64,000 bases of DNA, from assembly GCA_002205965.3 (NCBI GenBank), contig NADL03000477.1, positions 186,001-250,000 of the forward strand, given 5' to 3'. A program made the position numbers and the translations under genes. Shown here piece by piece: positions 24,349-34,544 of the stretch (its first letter is position 1; every line of letters starts with the position of its first letter). Below the pieces are notes generated by a model that searched no databases, was not told the origin of the DNA, and saw only the letters and a program-made list of their open reading frames with translations. This DNA is from Kappaphycus alvarezii (Eukaryota > Rhodophyta > Florideophyceae > Gigartinales > Solieriaceae).

Positions 24349-24945
24349 TGTTGAAAAAATTGATGAATAGTGATGATGATTGGGATGTAGGGTGATGCAG
24401 TAATGAGTATGAGGTTGAAAAGTTGGGAGTAGGAGGGCAAATGATTGTGAGTAGGAGGTAGAAGAGCGCTGGCAGTGACGGTTGCGTATCGATTTATATC
24501 AGGGAGAGGGAGGAAAATGATGTAAGCGGGAATGACGGAGAGAGGAGGTTGTCGGGACGGTCGGATGTATAGACTAGAAGTAGTTTTGGCATGTGTGTGA
24601 GGTATTGAAGCGCTGTTTTGGAATGATGCGCATCACTCCCGGGGGTGAACTTGTGGAGTAGATTGTTACAGCATATCTTTCAGACAGATACCGGCAAAAT
24701 GTAGGCCTGAACGAGGCAGGTAATGGGAAGACGGGTGACCGCGATGTTGGAGGGAAAGCCAATCCAGCCGTTTTCGAATCTTCCATCTTGCGGATCAACT
24801 TTTAGATCGTGTCGACAATACCGGGGACTCCTCTAAGTTGAGCAGATTTAGTGGACCGAAACCATTAGCTGAGAGGGCCATTTACCATTGTATTGGACTA
24901 CATTGTGACTTCTTTTCAGGGGGGTGGTGGGGGTTTCGGTAAACA
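24349..24945. other. Region upstream of the LPMO-like gene
   Basis: It should contain the promoter of the minus-strand LPMO-like gene. The LPMO frame stays open upstream to a stop near 24.5 kb but has no ATG, so an unseen 5' exon is possible. No clear TATA box was assigned. Confidence 0.3.
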
Positions 24946-24959
24946 ATGATTTTTATGAT

Positions 24960-25350
24960 TTTTATTAATGACTCCGGGTTCGCTGCCAGCCCGCAGGCCT
25001 TTGATGTCTCTGTCATCAGTCCGCACTCATCCGGGTTTCGTTCTTGTCCTCCACATGGCCCTATCTCCAAGAAAGAATCAGAGAAACTCCACCATTACCG
25101 TACTTTATGCGAATACTACGGACTGGAACTTCACCCCATGGTTGCTGATGTCTATGGTTGCATCGGACCCGGGTTTGATCAAGCTGTGCAACAAGTCGCC
25201 CACTTTCTCGCCAGCAAGTGTGGTACCTCTGTTGCCGTCGAGAAACATTCGCTCCTGGCTAGATTCGTATGCCTGATTGTCCAATACGTTGCTACGCCCG
25301 TTAATCGGCGGCGTCTTGACCAGACCACCGATTTGGCCCCTGCTGTGTAG
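24960..25350 (+). pseudogene. C-terminus of a third RLE-type LINE lineage
   Basis: The open frame encodes FDVSVISPHSSGF, ESEKLHHYRTLCEYYGLELHPMVADVYGCIG and a C-terminal LLARFVCLIVQYV before a TAG. The order (DVSVISP strand, Lys/His/Tyr-rich helix, 'HPMVADVYG' strand, helical tail) is the same as in LINEs 2 and 3 (DVTVAHP ... LLLVGIDVFRALG ... RFVFCLHGLQARQVL), but the sequence is clearly different. Everything upstream is missing, so it is a 5'-truncated copy. Its reading frame is undamaged, suggesting moderate age. Confidence 0.6.
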
Positions 25351-27198
25351 TCCCAGGCCCTGCGCTGTATGCCGCTAGCGGTCTCCTGAGTATTGATCAT
25401 TAAGGGTGATGCTTTCGTAAACAAAGGCACAATACGAAGAATCAGTAAACCGCTTTCACTCCCTCAGGGAACAGCTGACCATATTTTTCATGCATTAAAA
25501 ACACCCCAAATTCCCCCTTTTACTGGCTTGTTTCAAAAAAATGATTGGCCCATATTCTAATTTATACCTTTGAATGGAATCAGCCCTGTAGTGCCTGCTC
25601 CGTGGGGGATCTTCACGGCACGGATGGAGTTTTACAACGCGGCAATTGAATTATCCTCTTATTTGCGCCGTTCGATATGCTAACGACGTTTGCAGTCTAA
25701 CTTCTGCATAAAGAATCAGTCTCGGGGATTTTGTGGAAACATTGAAAGGTGCTCCTGGAAGAAGGGGATATTTCTTGAAGCAATCTATATCATAACAGAA
25801 ATTAGATAGATAGCATTGCAGATCTGGGCTTTATGAATACTTATATGTCATTGAAAAAATTACAGCGACGTCAATAAACGTATTTTCGCATTTTGAAGTG
25901 TCGCGACTTCTTCTGTTTCGTAAATTTCGTATTTTACGAAATTCTTCATCTTTAAAATACTCAAGTCACTTTCAATGTCCTATTAAAGCCTCATTGTAGC
26001 CCGAAGAACCGAAGATTCTGTTGCGGATTAAAAAGGAAGTGTCCAGGTATTTCAGCTGGAATAATATTATTGAATGTTAAAATTGCAACGGGAATGGATC
26101 TGAATGGAAACTATACACTTGTTGTTCACATGAAGGTATGCGCAGGTGAGATTCCTCGCCTTGTTCACTCTCAAATTGAATATGGTATACGATGCGGAGC
26201 TTGGTTGAGTGATATCATCTTTATCGAAGATAAGCAAAAATTAGGATTCAAGTAATGGGATTTTGTCCATTGCAAATCGTACGCGAATAATGTTCACATT
26301 CAATTCGATTGTTTGATGTAAGTACCGCATTAAAATGTTCAGGGGTTACCAATATCGACAGATCACCAGTAATATCAACAGTTACAATTGCATGGATGAA
26401 ATCTGCGGGCATTGCCAATGTTGATAAGTAAACATGGGGAGACTAGAACACATTTTAGAGTAAGATACAATAATTTGGTAAAGTTTTAGCTCATTCGCAT
26501 CTTGCATGCTCGTGAGGACGTACTTACGCCCACAGGATTAATTGATACATATAACCTTACCTATTTGCCTCCCACCCTATGATATATCAATGCAGTTATT
26601 GTAGTTCAGTAGAGAATAAATCGGGTTTAATACGAACTACAGCCCCATAATAAACTCCAACAGAACCGGGACTGCTTCTCGTTATACCTCATCCTGTCAA
26701 CGATACAACAAAATATCTGGACTCTTTCTTTTTAATCCGTACCAGAATCTTCGGTTCAAAAAAAGTCCATACTTGCTCATAAAATGTAGTGTAGTTCTAT
26801 CAGGCGAGAAACTGATGGAATTCTCTTTTCGCGCATAAATTCCCTCCCCATACGCTTCTCCAGTCAATTTCCTTCCTTTCTTTCTCCTTCCAATTTGTTT
26901 CTCCTTGAAGCGACGAAATGTACATTTATTTATGGTCCTTTTTCCCTTTGTTTCTCTTTTTATGTGTGATTGCCTTCTTCTTCGACATTAATCCGGTTAA
27001 GATTCTCGGCTTACTGGATTTTCCTCAACCCGCAATACATTTTTCCATAATTAAGATTTCTATTTGTGATATTCCCCATAAATTACCTTTTTCAAAGGCA
27101 ATTTTCACTAATCCCTACTATAAGACCAATTTGCGCCTACATTTTCGATTCAGCAGGCCTGCCAATTTGAACAATTTGACGCTATTTAAACTCATCGG
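25351..27198. other. Unassigned, AT-rich
   Basis: The first about 170 bases may be the 3' UTR of the LINE fragment. The rest has no recognised gene. The sequence CTATTTAAAC at 27182-27191, just left of duplication copy 2, resembles the TATA-type element of the 1.5 kb LTRs. Confidence 0.35.
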
Positions 27199-28287
27199 GC
27201 GCTGCCTAAAATTCATCCCCGACCCGTTAACATCAAAACGCGAAAACGTACACCTCCACCCTGACAGCCATCATGCACTGACTACCCTCTTCCCGCCTCT
27301 TTGGCAAATTCCGTCATTTCCGCATCATGTTCGACTCCCCTTTCTTCCCATTGGACCCAGGCAAAGTATACGACCAACTCAGTCGCTAAACAAGGAAGCG
27401 CCTGACGGAGCTCGTTACCAGTCGCTCGGTGGAGATCGAAGTACAGGAAGGGGTAGAGGTACTCGGAAGAGGGGATTGTAGGGCAAAGGAGTGCTTCAAG
27501 GAAGGACTGGTACTGGAACTGGTCTACGAGACGGAAAAAGAGGAGGGCGAGGGCAAGTCCAGGGTAGAAGAAGAAAGGGGCGAGGAAGAGCCCCGGGAAG
27601 AAGAAATGCAGGCCGAGGAAGGGTCCAGGGGAATGAGAAGAAGCTGAGGAGTCCGCCAATATAGAAGGGAAAGTCGAACCGTATCATATAGAAGGGGAAG
27701 GGACGAATTGGCTCGAACATGTAGTCCTGGCCATGGAACCCGTTGGAGGGGTGCCAGGTGAGCTGTATCATTGCAGGAAAAGGTAAGCAACCATGGGCAA
27801 TTTTCGTTCATTGACTGGTATATATGGGGACTGCAAGGGTGGTTATGATGTCTCGACGGAAGTGTTACGTTCTGATTTAGAGGGCAAAGATTGTGAGGAG
27901 TACATTTTTCGTGTTTTCCAATCATCTTCTGCCAAATTAGCTGAGTCCACGCGAAGTCGCTTCCTGCGATTTTTGGTGATTTTAATGTCTTCCGAGATGA
28001 AGTTTGGAAGATAGCATATATAGGCTGGATGAATCGCTTCCTTTAGGAGAAGCAAGGCAAGTTGGGAGTCAACTTCAAACTAAAATCTTCGTTTAGCTCT
28101 AGCCTCTAAGCGAGGTGGAATATTTTGCTCCTTTGAAATTTGTTACTAGAACAGTTACTGACCTTTCGCGCCCACTCCTCAGCGTTTCTGTTAACGTCTA
28201 CTGTAGCACTTTAGTAGCTCGCAACGACTCTCACTTCGGGTAGGTAGCGGTTCCGTTTTCCGTTGACGCTATTTTTACCCTACGACA
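27199..28287 (+). repeat. Diverged LTR with acidic-ORF relic, copy 2
   Basis: Same content as 21459-22549. In this copy one frame (27429-27647) runs 72 codons through CRAKECFKEG, LELVYETEKEEGEG and the Glu-rich repeat, which makes the relationship to the intact LTR-ORF at 49.8-50.5 kb easier to see. Confidence 0.65.
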
Positions 28288-28646
28288 ATACCTAAACTTC
28301 ACCTCTTTGGAGGGATAGCGGATGGACCAGGAGCAGTGGTGGATGACAGCTCCTTTCTTTTGCATAGAGATTCTTGTTTAAGGTAGTCAGCTCGGGAATA
28401 GCCCGCGTTTATTTCGCAATAAGCAGCCCCCATTTTCGCTCTTTTCCTACTGTAAATAAAGATATGTTCACTACGTTGTATTAAAGAGGGAAATCAACCG
28501 TTCAAACAGAGAGTTACTGCCGCCATAACTGTATATTTCAAAAAATAACTTCAACGGGCACCTTTGTGGCTCCATATCGACATCTCCTCACATCGTAAAT
28601 TATGTGCAACGTCCCCACAACCGGCCCATCATTACCCCAGCTTGCC

Positions 28647-29712
28647 TCACCGCACCAGCTTGATCTCCACTTCCATTGTGTCACCCTCATCTTCCGCCAT
28701 TACCATAAGAGTGAACCATCGCCCCACAATTGGCTCATCCCAGTAATTTGGCACCTTCCCCAAGTTTCCAAATAGGAGGAACGGTCTCTCAAGTTCCGTC
28801 CACACCCTAGCCCCATCCAAATAAAACGCCACCCGCGACACTTCAATTCTTGTCACTGCCTCAACTGCTACCTGCTCATATCTCGAGATATTTCACTCGT
28901 TCCCATTTCTCAGCGTCTCCACCACCTCACCATCTGCCACCAATACCAAATTCTCAAACACGTTCTGCATCTGACCCTCCACCCCTCCTGAAGTGACCAT
29001 GGACGCCTGGTGTGTCCCACTCGCCTCCACATCCGGCCTACTCGTAGCCGCCCCTGTGTGCGCTTTTCCGCCCTTAACACCCACCGGTCCAGCCCTGGGT
29101 GCTACACTCGGCGAGGGCGTCACTGTTGGACCTGGCTCATTCGCTGCCCCCCACTCTCTCTACCCCGGCCCACAATCTTAATATCCGCACATTGGAAGTA
29201 CTCCTCCGGGAACCGATCGCTTCCTCAATCTCTCTGCTCCGCAGTATATCCCCCCCTAGCACCCCTTGTCCGAAACAATCGCCCCACGTCTTCGGCCAAA
29301 CTCTCCTTCATAAAAGGCAACTACTCCCGGGGGATTGCACGTATTCGCCGAGCTCCAAAACCAGTGCAGAACGCAATGCTCACATGCCATTCCCTCCGGC
29401 AATTGATATATCATCTTACTTCCGCCATAGTACTCCTGAGTATTCTCGGTAGCGTGGCACACGGAAGGTACCACCGGCCAGGGTACTGCGGGTCGATCGG
29501 AGCGCACCGAAAGTCCATTCCCGAGTCACACGCTGCGTTTGGTGCACGTTGTAGTTGACAGCAATGGCCCTGGCGGAAACAAGTTTCAGAAATTTCTCCG
29601 CCGCACTTGTCCACGTCGCACAAATGGAGCTCAACAAAACCATTGTGATTAGCCACAATGTTCATCCACAGTTCGATGACTGCACCTTGAGTGTAAGTAG
29701 CGGTGATCATTC
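28647..29712 (-). pseudogene. LPMO-like gene, second copy, 5'-truncated by LTR
   Basis: This is the same gene as at 22909-24348, but the first about 98 mature residues, including the N-terminal copper-binding His, are lost at the element A boundary. The rest carries MITATYTQG, ANHNGF, MACEHCVLHWFW and the C-terminal module. Frameshifts lie at homopolymers different from those of copy 1: near 29270-29300 the two C-runs are 7 and 4 long, against 6 and 5 in copy 1, and there are further single-base differences near 28.89 and 29.45 kb. It cannot make a working enzyme. Confidence 0.85.
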
Positions 29713-30427
29713 TGATAGGGATAAATCGGCGGGGAAGAGATCCTCAGAACCAATTACCCTGAGAAGGAGGTGTTGCGAGCGACAAAAGTGCTGCCGTGGT
29801 ATTGTTGAACGAACAAAAGGGAGTGTATATAGAAGAGAGTTGAGAAGCTACAAGCAAGTATAAAAGGGGCAGGGTCTACCACTGACGCTCTGCGACAGCG
29901 TAAGAAAAAGTTTTCTTGGGTCTGAAGTTGACTCTCAACTTCCTACTACTCGGGACTTGGCTTGAAGTTGTCTGCCAACTTGCTTCACCTCCACTAAAGG
30001 AAGCAGTTTACTCGGCTTATATAGACTTTTGGCTACCCCAAAAGTCTCAACAAACATACTAATAACCATAAAATGTATTCACGGTAATCGTGTGAACCAG
30101 AGAGACTATTAGAAGATATTTCCTCAAGGTAAATATCTAGGTGCCATACCCATGCCAGCCACCATCGGCCAGGGGTGGGAATTGATGTGGCCATTATATA
30201 GACCTTTCAGAGCTACTTGTCGTATCACCCACAACCTGGAACTGTACTGACATCTACTATGACAGCGTGTCCTAAAATGAAAAAATCAACCGACGAATTT
30301 GCCACACTCACCCAAATTAAAAATATCTTGCAAATTCAAAAACTGTAAAAATATCTTCCCAATTCCGATACTGTATACAATCATGGTCCTCATCTAGATT
30401 TTTTCGTGCGCGAATTTGCGCACATCA
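29713..30427 (-). repeat. 3' LTR of element A
   Basis: Runs from TGATAGGG to CACATCA on the plus strand. It contains two neighbouring hairpins, GAAGTTGACTCTCAACTTC and GAAGTTGTCTGCCAACTTG. The left about 340 bp are shared with the 1.5 kb LTRs. The rest (presumed U3) is not. Confidence 0.93.
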
Positions 30428-30441
30428 CGCCCTCTCGCTCA
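30428..30441 (-). promoter_or_regulatory. Polypurine tract of element A
   Basis: On the minus strand GAGCGAGAGGGCG lies directly before the 3' LTR start TGATG, the expected place of the plus-strand primer. Element B has AGTGCGGGGGG at the same position. Confidence 0.6.
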
Positions 30442-30460
30442 AGACGAACGTCCCGACTCG

Positions 30461-32266
30461 TCACTGCTCTTCTTCTGCTTCCGTTAGTGTTCGCTGTCTT
30501 ATTGATAAAATGTATGGTCTCTCAAACGGGTACGGATGCAACTGATTACCAATATGATGCTCTAAAAAGTAGGTTCGCATTACTGGTACCTCACTTTGTA
30601 GCATAGCCTCATATATTGGTTTGATCACATCGAGGTGGGGTTGAATACATTCTTCTTCCGTGACTCTTCCGAATCTTCCAAGAGTGAAAAAATATATGTG
30701 ATATGCAAACTCTTCTGGAAGATGCCGGAGGAATGGATGTCGATAAGAAAAGAAGACGCGCATCATCAAGAACGAATCTTCGTAAGATAAGTGCGGTCCA
30801 TGTAGCGCCCTAAAACATAAACAGATGCTTATCATGAAATAAGAAATGACCTGCGCATCGTTCGCATCCTCGGAGATATTGCGCAGCCAAAAAGATAATC
30901 TTCTTCTTCCGACTGTATGCTGTGCATGGTTGTGAAGGAGAGCTAGAGATGAAGTTGTGGTGGACGGTCCCGATGAATGGCCGCGACCAGCTCCTGACGT
31001 ACTGGGACCTGCACGAGGTCCTCTCGGGGGACGACCGGAACCTCTTCTGGGCGGGTTGTTGTCTCCTGAAGGTCCTCCTCTGGTCATCATCACTGCTTCA
31101 GGAGGATCCTCGCCGCCTCCAACGTTCCCAATTTGTGGCGGAGAAACGTAAGGTTCCCATAGAGGATACGGGACCAGCCTGTATTCCATATCCGGGGGTA
31201 AGGCGTAACCTCTCAGTCGCACGTCTTGGTTGTTCTTGAGAAATACGTAAATTGGACGGATAATATTCAGATACGTTTGCGACAAGTCTCCAGCAGCTAC
31301 CATTCCATATCTTCCTATAGAGTAATGATATATTACCTCCACAAACTCTGGACCTGCTTCCGTGAACCTTCCGTTTTGGAATGAAAATAGAACTCTTATT
31401 AATAGTCGGAAATCTTCTTCAGGTAGCAATGGTCCGTTCAACGTACGAAAACATAGGCATATATTAATGTAGAAATGGATGATTACGTGGAGTTCGTAGT
31501 AGTCCCGCGTAACCGAGATGATCCATTCCCAGGCCCTTTTTCCTCCCATAGGAATCATTCTATAGTTAAAGATGAGTATGCCCCGTGGTTGCGCATAGTC
31601 CTGTGTGAGAAGGAATTCTTCAGGCCTCTGATGGTAAGGGACCAGACGACGTGCATGGATGGCCCTCCTTGATCTCTTCCCTGAGCTTGAACAGAGCTGA
31701 TAGTGCGGGTGTCTTTCCTCCGTGACGATGCAAGGGTTCGAGTACTTGGTTTGGAAGGCCGGCCACTTCACAGCCTGCTGCATTGCTTTTCCATGTACTA
31801 CAAGTACTTTAGAGCCAACTGAAAAGGTTCTGACTGCAGGTTCTGCATCCTTATTTCTTGTCTGTGTTAGCGCGCGGTGTGATCTCCAGCCTTCGGTGGC
31901 CAGTAGTTCAACTTCCCTACTCTCTTCATCGATAATATTTGTTTCCATGTCTCTCTGTAACATTCTAGGAGCCCTTCCGTACATTAGCTCGAATGGTGAG
32001 CGTCCATTTCTTCCTCTTCTTCGACGGTAGCCGTATAACACTTTTGGTAAGGCATCTTCCCACTGGATTTCATTCTCCACATAGTTTTCGATATTGCTCG
32101 TTTGATGGTTCCAACCATCCTCTCCGCTTTCCCGTTGGACATAGGAGCGTATGCGAGAACGGTCTTCAGCTGAATCCTTTCTCTTCCAAAAAACGAAGCA
32201 GTGAAGTTGCAGTAAAACAAAGGGCGTTATCCGAGATGATCCTTTTTGGAAGACCAAACGGTTCAA
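30461..32266 (-). CDS. Element A: integrase C-terminus fused to duplicated accessory domains
   Basis: A 601-codon frame. It opens with the end of the integrase core (AYAPMSNGKAERMVGTIKRA, carrying the catalytic Glu) and continues through SPFELMYGRAPR and a GPY/F-like segment (VGSKVLVVHGKA...RRLVPYHQRPEEF, about residues 165-225). Then come two about 110-residue domains that are copies of each other: ICLCFRTLNGPLLPEEDFRL...IGRYG...IIRPIY and ICLCFRALHGPHLSYEDSFL...LGRFG...VIKPIY. They are separated by an Arg/Gly/Pro/Ser-rich linker, and each ends near a PYPxxxPY motif. I do not recognise this domain. The frame is linked to the upstream pol frame by a frameshift near 32.2 kb; element B reads through the same point (EEKEIRLKTVLAY), so in A it is damage. 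Confidence 0.8.
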   Translation of the reverse strand: MNRLVFQKGSSRITPFVLLQLHCFVFWKRKDSAEDRSRIRSYVQRESGEDGWNHQTSNIENYVENEIQWEDALPKVLYGYRRRRGRNGRSPFELMYGRAPRMLQRDMETNIIDEESREVELLATEGWRSHRALTQTRNKDAEPAVRTFSVGSKVLVVHGKAMQQAVKWPAFQTKYSNPCIVTEERHPHYQLCSSSGKRSRRAIHARRLVPYHQRPEEFLLTQDYAQPRGILIFNYRMIPMGGKRAWEWIISVTRDYYELHVIIHFYINICLCFRTLNGPLLPEEDFRLLIRVLFSFQNGRFTEAGPEFVEVIYHYSIGRYGMVAAGDLSQTYLNIIRPIYVFLKNNQDVRLRGYALPPDMEYRLVPYPLWEPYVSPPQIGNVGGGEDPPEAVMMTRGGPSGDNNPPRRGSGRPPRGPRAGPSTSGAGRGHSSGPSTTTSSLALLHNHAQHTVGRRRLSFWLRNISEDANDAQVISYFMISICLCFRALHGPHLSYEDSFLMMRVFFSYRHPFLRHLPEEFAYHIYFFTLGRFGRVTEEECIQPHLDVIKPIYEAMLQSEVPVMRTYFLEHHIGNQLHPYPFERPYILSIRQRTLTEAEEEQ

Positions 32267-34358
32267 TTATTTCTTTTTCGATGAATCTCAGTACCACCTC
32301 AGCATTTGCCTCCTCGACTGCAACTGCTATTGGCCATCCAGTAAGATGTTCCACCCCTATAAGGAGATATTTGTTTCCGGAAGAAGTTTCCTTGAACGGG
32401 CCCGCGAAGTCAATTGAGAAGGTTTCAAAGAGACCGGAAACTGGAAAACTTAGAGTTGTCTTATACTTCCGTATTGGAGTGAATTTTTGGCAGTTGTCGC
32501 AGCTTTTCACGAAATTATAGACGTCCTTATGGATACCGGGCCACCAGAATCTCTCAGTTACGAATTTTTTGGTTGTTTCGAGATCCCAATGCCCTAGCTC
32601 ATCATGGAAAGTCCTCAAGATCTTCATTCTTTCTTTCAAAGGGGCCACTAGTCGGGGACCGGCTTTAGTGTGCCGGAAAAGTTTCCCATTCCACAATGTA
32701 AAAGCCTTTTGATTCCTGCGTACCCAATTTCGGTGTTCAAGATCAACCTTTCTCATTTCTAGTCCATCGAGGAATTTGATCAGTCCGTGAATATTAGCTT
32801 CGTACTCGTTATCGTTCGGCAACTGCAACTCGGCGACTCCGACGATGTCCTCCGAAGCTTTTTCATTTGGAATCAGTGCGTCCCTCAAGCGGGATAGGTA
32901 ATCGGCAGGCTGATTATTGCGTCCGGGTCTATACACAATTTCAAACCGATATTCTGCGAAAATGTCGAGCCATCGGGCCAAGCGGTGATGTACATCCTTC
33001 TTTTGGAATGCTGTTTTAAGTGCCTGGTGATCAGTTATCAAGACAAATTTCTCGAGTGATAAAAGGTATACGCGAAACTTTTTCAGCGCGAAGACGACAG
33101 CTAGCGCTTCTTTCTCGCAGACTGAGTATCTCTTTTCCGCATCATTCAGAGTTCGGCTTGCGAATTGAACAGGGTGTAGTCTTCCGTTTTCATCTTTTTG
33201 GGACAAAACGGCACCCAAAGACCGTTCTGAGGCATCTGTCTCCACAACGAATGGTCTCTTGAAATCTGGGTACATGAGAACTGGGGGGACACATAGCTTA
33301 TCTTTAAGCTCCTGAAATGCAGTTTCCATTTCCTTGTTCCAGTAAAATTTTCCGTTCTTCGTAGTGCTGGCATGTAACGGTGCTGCAGTCTTGGCGAAAT
33401 CTTTGATAAATCTTCTGTAATATGAGGCCAGTCCTAAGAAGCTTCGGACCTCCGTCTTTGAAGCGGGCCTTGGTGCCAACTTTATTTTTTTCGTTTTCTC
33501 TGGATCCACTCTAATTCCCTCTTGGTCGACGATATGACCGAGTAATTGGATAGAAGTTTTCGCAAAGAAGCATTTGCTCAACTTAATTTTCAAGCTATAC
33601 TCCGATATCCTCTCCACAACTGTCTTGACGTGCGAGATGTGCTGATCCAATGTTTCTGAGAATATGACGACATCATCGATATAGACTCTTGCGAATGGAA
33701 GTCCTTTCAAAACCTCGTTCATCATTCTTTGGAATGTAGCTGGTGCATTCATGAGACCAAAAGGCATCACTTCGAACCTGAACGTACCGGCTTTGCTGGT
33801 AAAGGTTGTTTTTTCCTTACATTTTTCATCCAATGGAATCTGCCAATAGCCAGTGTAAAGGTCAATTGAGGTGAAATATCTCCCGTCCTTCAGGTCCTCG
33901 AGGATCTCCTCCATGTTCGGAATCGGAAATCGATCGGGTATCATTCTCTGGTTCAGTTGTCGGTAATCGACGCAAAAACGCAGCTTTCCATCCTTCTTTG
34001 GTGCGACCACAACTGGAAACGACCATGGGGATGAAACTGGTCGAATAATATCATTTTTCAGCATACTTGTAACATTTTCTGAGATAAATTGGTCATATTT
34101 TGGCGGTTGACGTCTAGGCTTGTGGTAAATCGGTTGAGTGTCGGTAAGTTCGAACGAGTGAGTAACCGGTACACTTGCTTGTCTTAAATCTGAAACGCTC
34201 CATGCAATTACTTCGGAAGATGTTAACATGTCGGATATTTTCAGTGAGGCGGGGGCGGGAAGGTGCTGCACTTTTCCTTGGATTTCTGCCATTTGGCGCC
34301 CTTTTTCTTCTTGATCCTCAACCTCAATATTTTGAAGGACCTCTTCCGTCGTGCTCAC
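32166..34358 (-). CDS. Element A: reverse transcriptase, RNase H, integrase
   Basis: A 730-codon frame. The RT domain has RFCVDYRQLN, FTSIDLYTGYWQI, FGLMNAPATFQ and ARVYIDDVVIF (YIDD active site). The RNase H has VVETDASERSLGAVLSQ, CEKEALAVVFALK and ITDHQALK. The integrase has an HHCC zinc site (FHDELGH ... CDNCQ), the first Asp in FSIDFAGPF and the second in IISDNALCF, after which the frame ends early (EEKGFS). The remaining integrase is in the next frame, so the enzyme is split in this copy. Domain order RT-RH-INT is that of Ty3/gypsy elements. It copies the element RNA and inserts the DNA. Confidence 0.95.
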   Translation of the reverse strand: MSTTEEVLQNIEVEDQEEKGRQMAEIQGKVQHLPAPASLKISDMLTSSEVIAWSVSDLRQASVPVTHSFELTDTQPIYHKPRRQPPKYDQFISENVTSMLKNDIIRPVSSPWSFPVVVAPKKDGKLRFCVDYRQLNQRMIPDRFPIPNMEEILEDLKDGRYFTSIDLYTGYWQIPLDEKCKEKTTFTSKAGTFRFEVMPFGLMNAPATFQRMMNEVLKGLPFARVYIDDVVIFSETLDQHISHVKTVVERISEYSLKIKLSKCFFAKTSIQLLGHIVDQEGIRVDPEKTKKIKLAPRPASKTEVRSFLGLASYYRRFIKDFAKTAAPLHASTTKNGKFYWNKEMETAFQELKDKLCVPPVLMYPDFKRPFVVETDASERSLGAVLSQKDENGRLHPVQFASRTLNDAEKRYSVCEKEALAVVFALKKFRVYLLSLEKFVLITDHQALKTAFQKKDVHHRLARWLDIFAEYRFEIVYRPGRNNQPADYLSRLRDALIPNEKASEDIVGVAELQLPNDNEYEANIHGLIKFLDGLEMRKVDLEHRNWVRRNQKAFTLWNGKLFRHTKAGPRLVAPLKERMKILRTFHDELGHWDLETTKKFVTERFWWPGIHKDVYNFVKSCDNCQKFTPIRKYKTTLSFPVSGLFETFSIDFAGPFKETSSGNKYLLIGVEHLTGWPIAVAVEEANAEVVLRFIEKEIIEPFGLPKRIISDNALCFTATSLLRFLEEKGFS

Positions 34359-34544
34359 ATCTTCATATATGGAATTCGCGTATTCTTATTTTCTTTGCAA
34401 AGGTAATCTTCTTTCATGCTCCGAATTCTGTCCTTTGATTCGATATCATCGCAAAAAGAAACACATTCGGGTTTCAAACTTATCCTAGAATCCAGTCGTC
34501 ATCTGTTTCAAACCCGGAATCATAATCGTCCCATGCCATGTTCA

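Larger units (their letters stand above)
27199..29712. repeat. 2.5 kb duplication, copy 2
   Basis: This block matches 21459-23974. It ends exactly at the left LTR of gypsy element A: both copies read GTGATCATTC, then copy 1 continues into the LPMO-like gene and copy 2 into TGATAGGG. Confidence 0.95.

Noticed and set aside
24060-24440. Pro-rich 126-codon minus-strand frame
   Set aside because: It overlaps the LPMO-like frame, which carries conserved motifs. The Pro-rich reading is its shadow and begins without an ATG.
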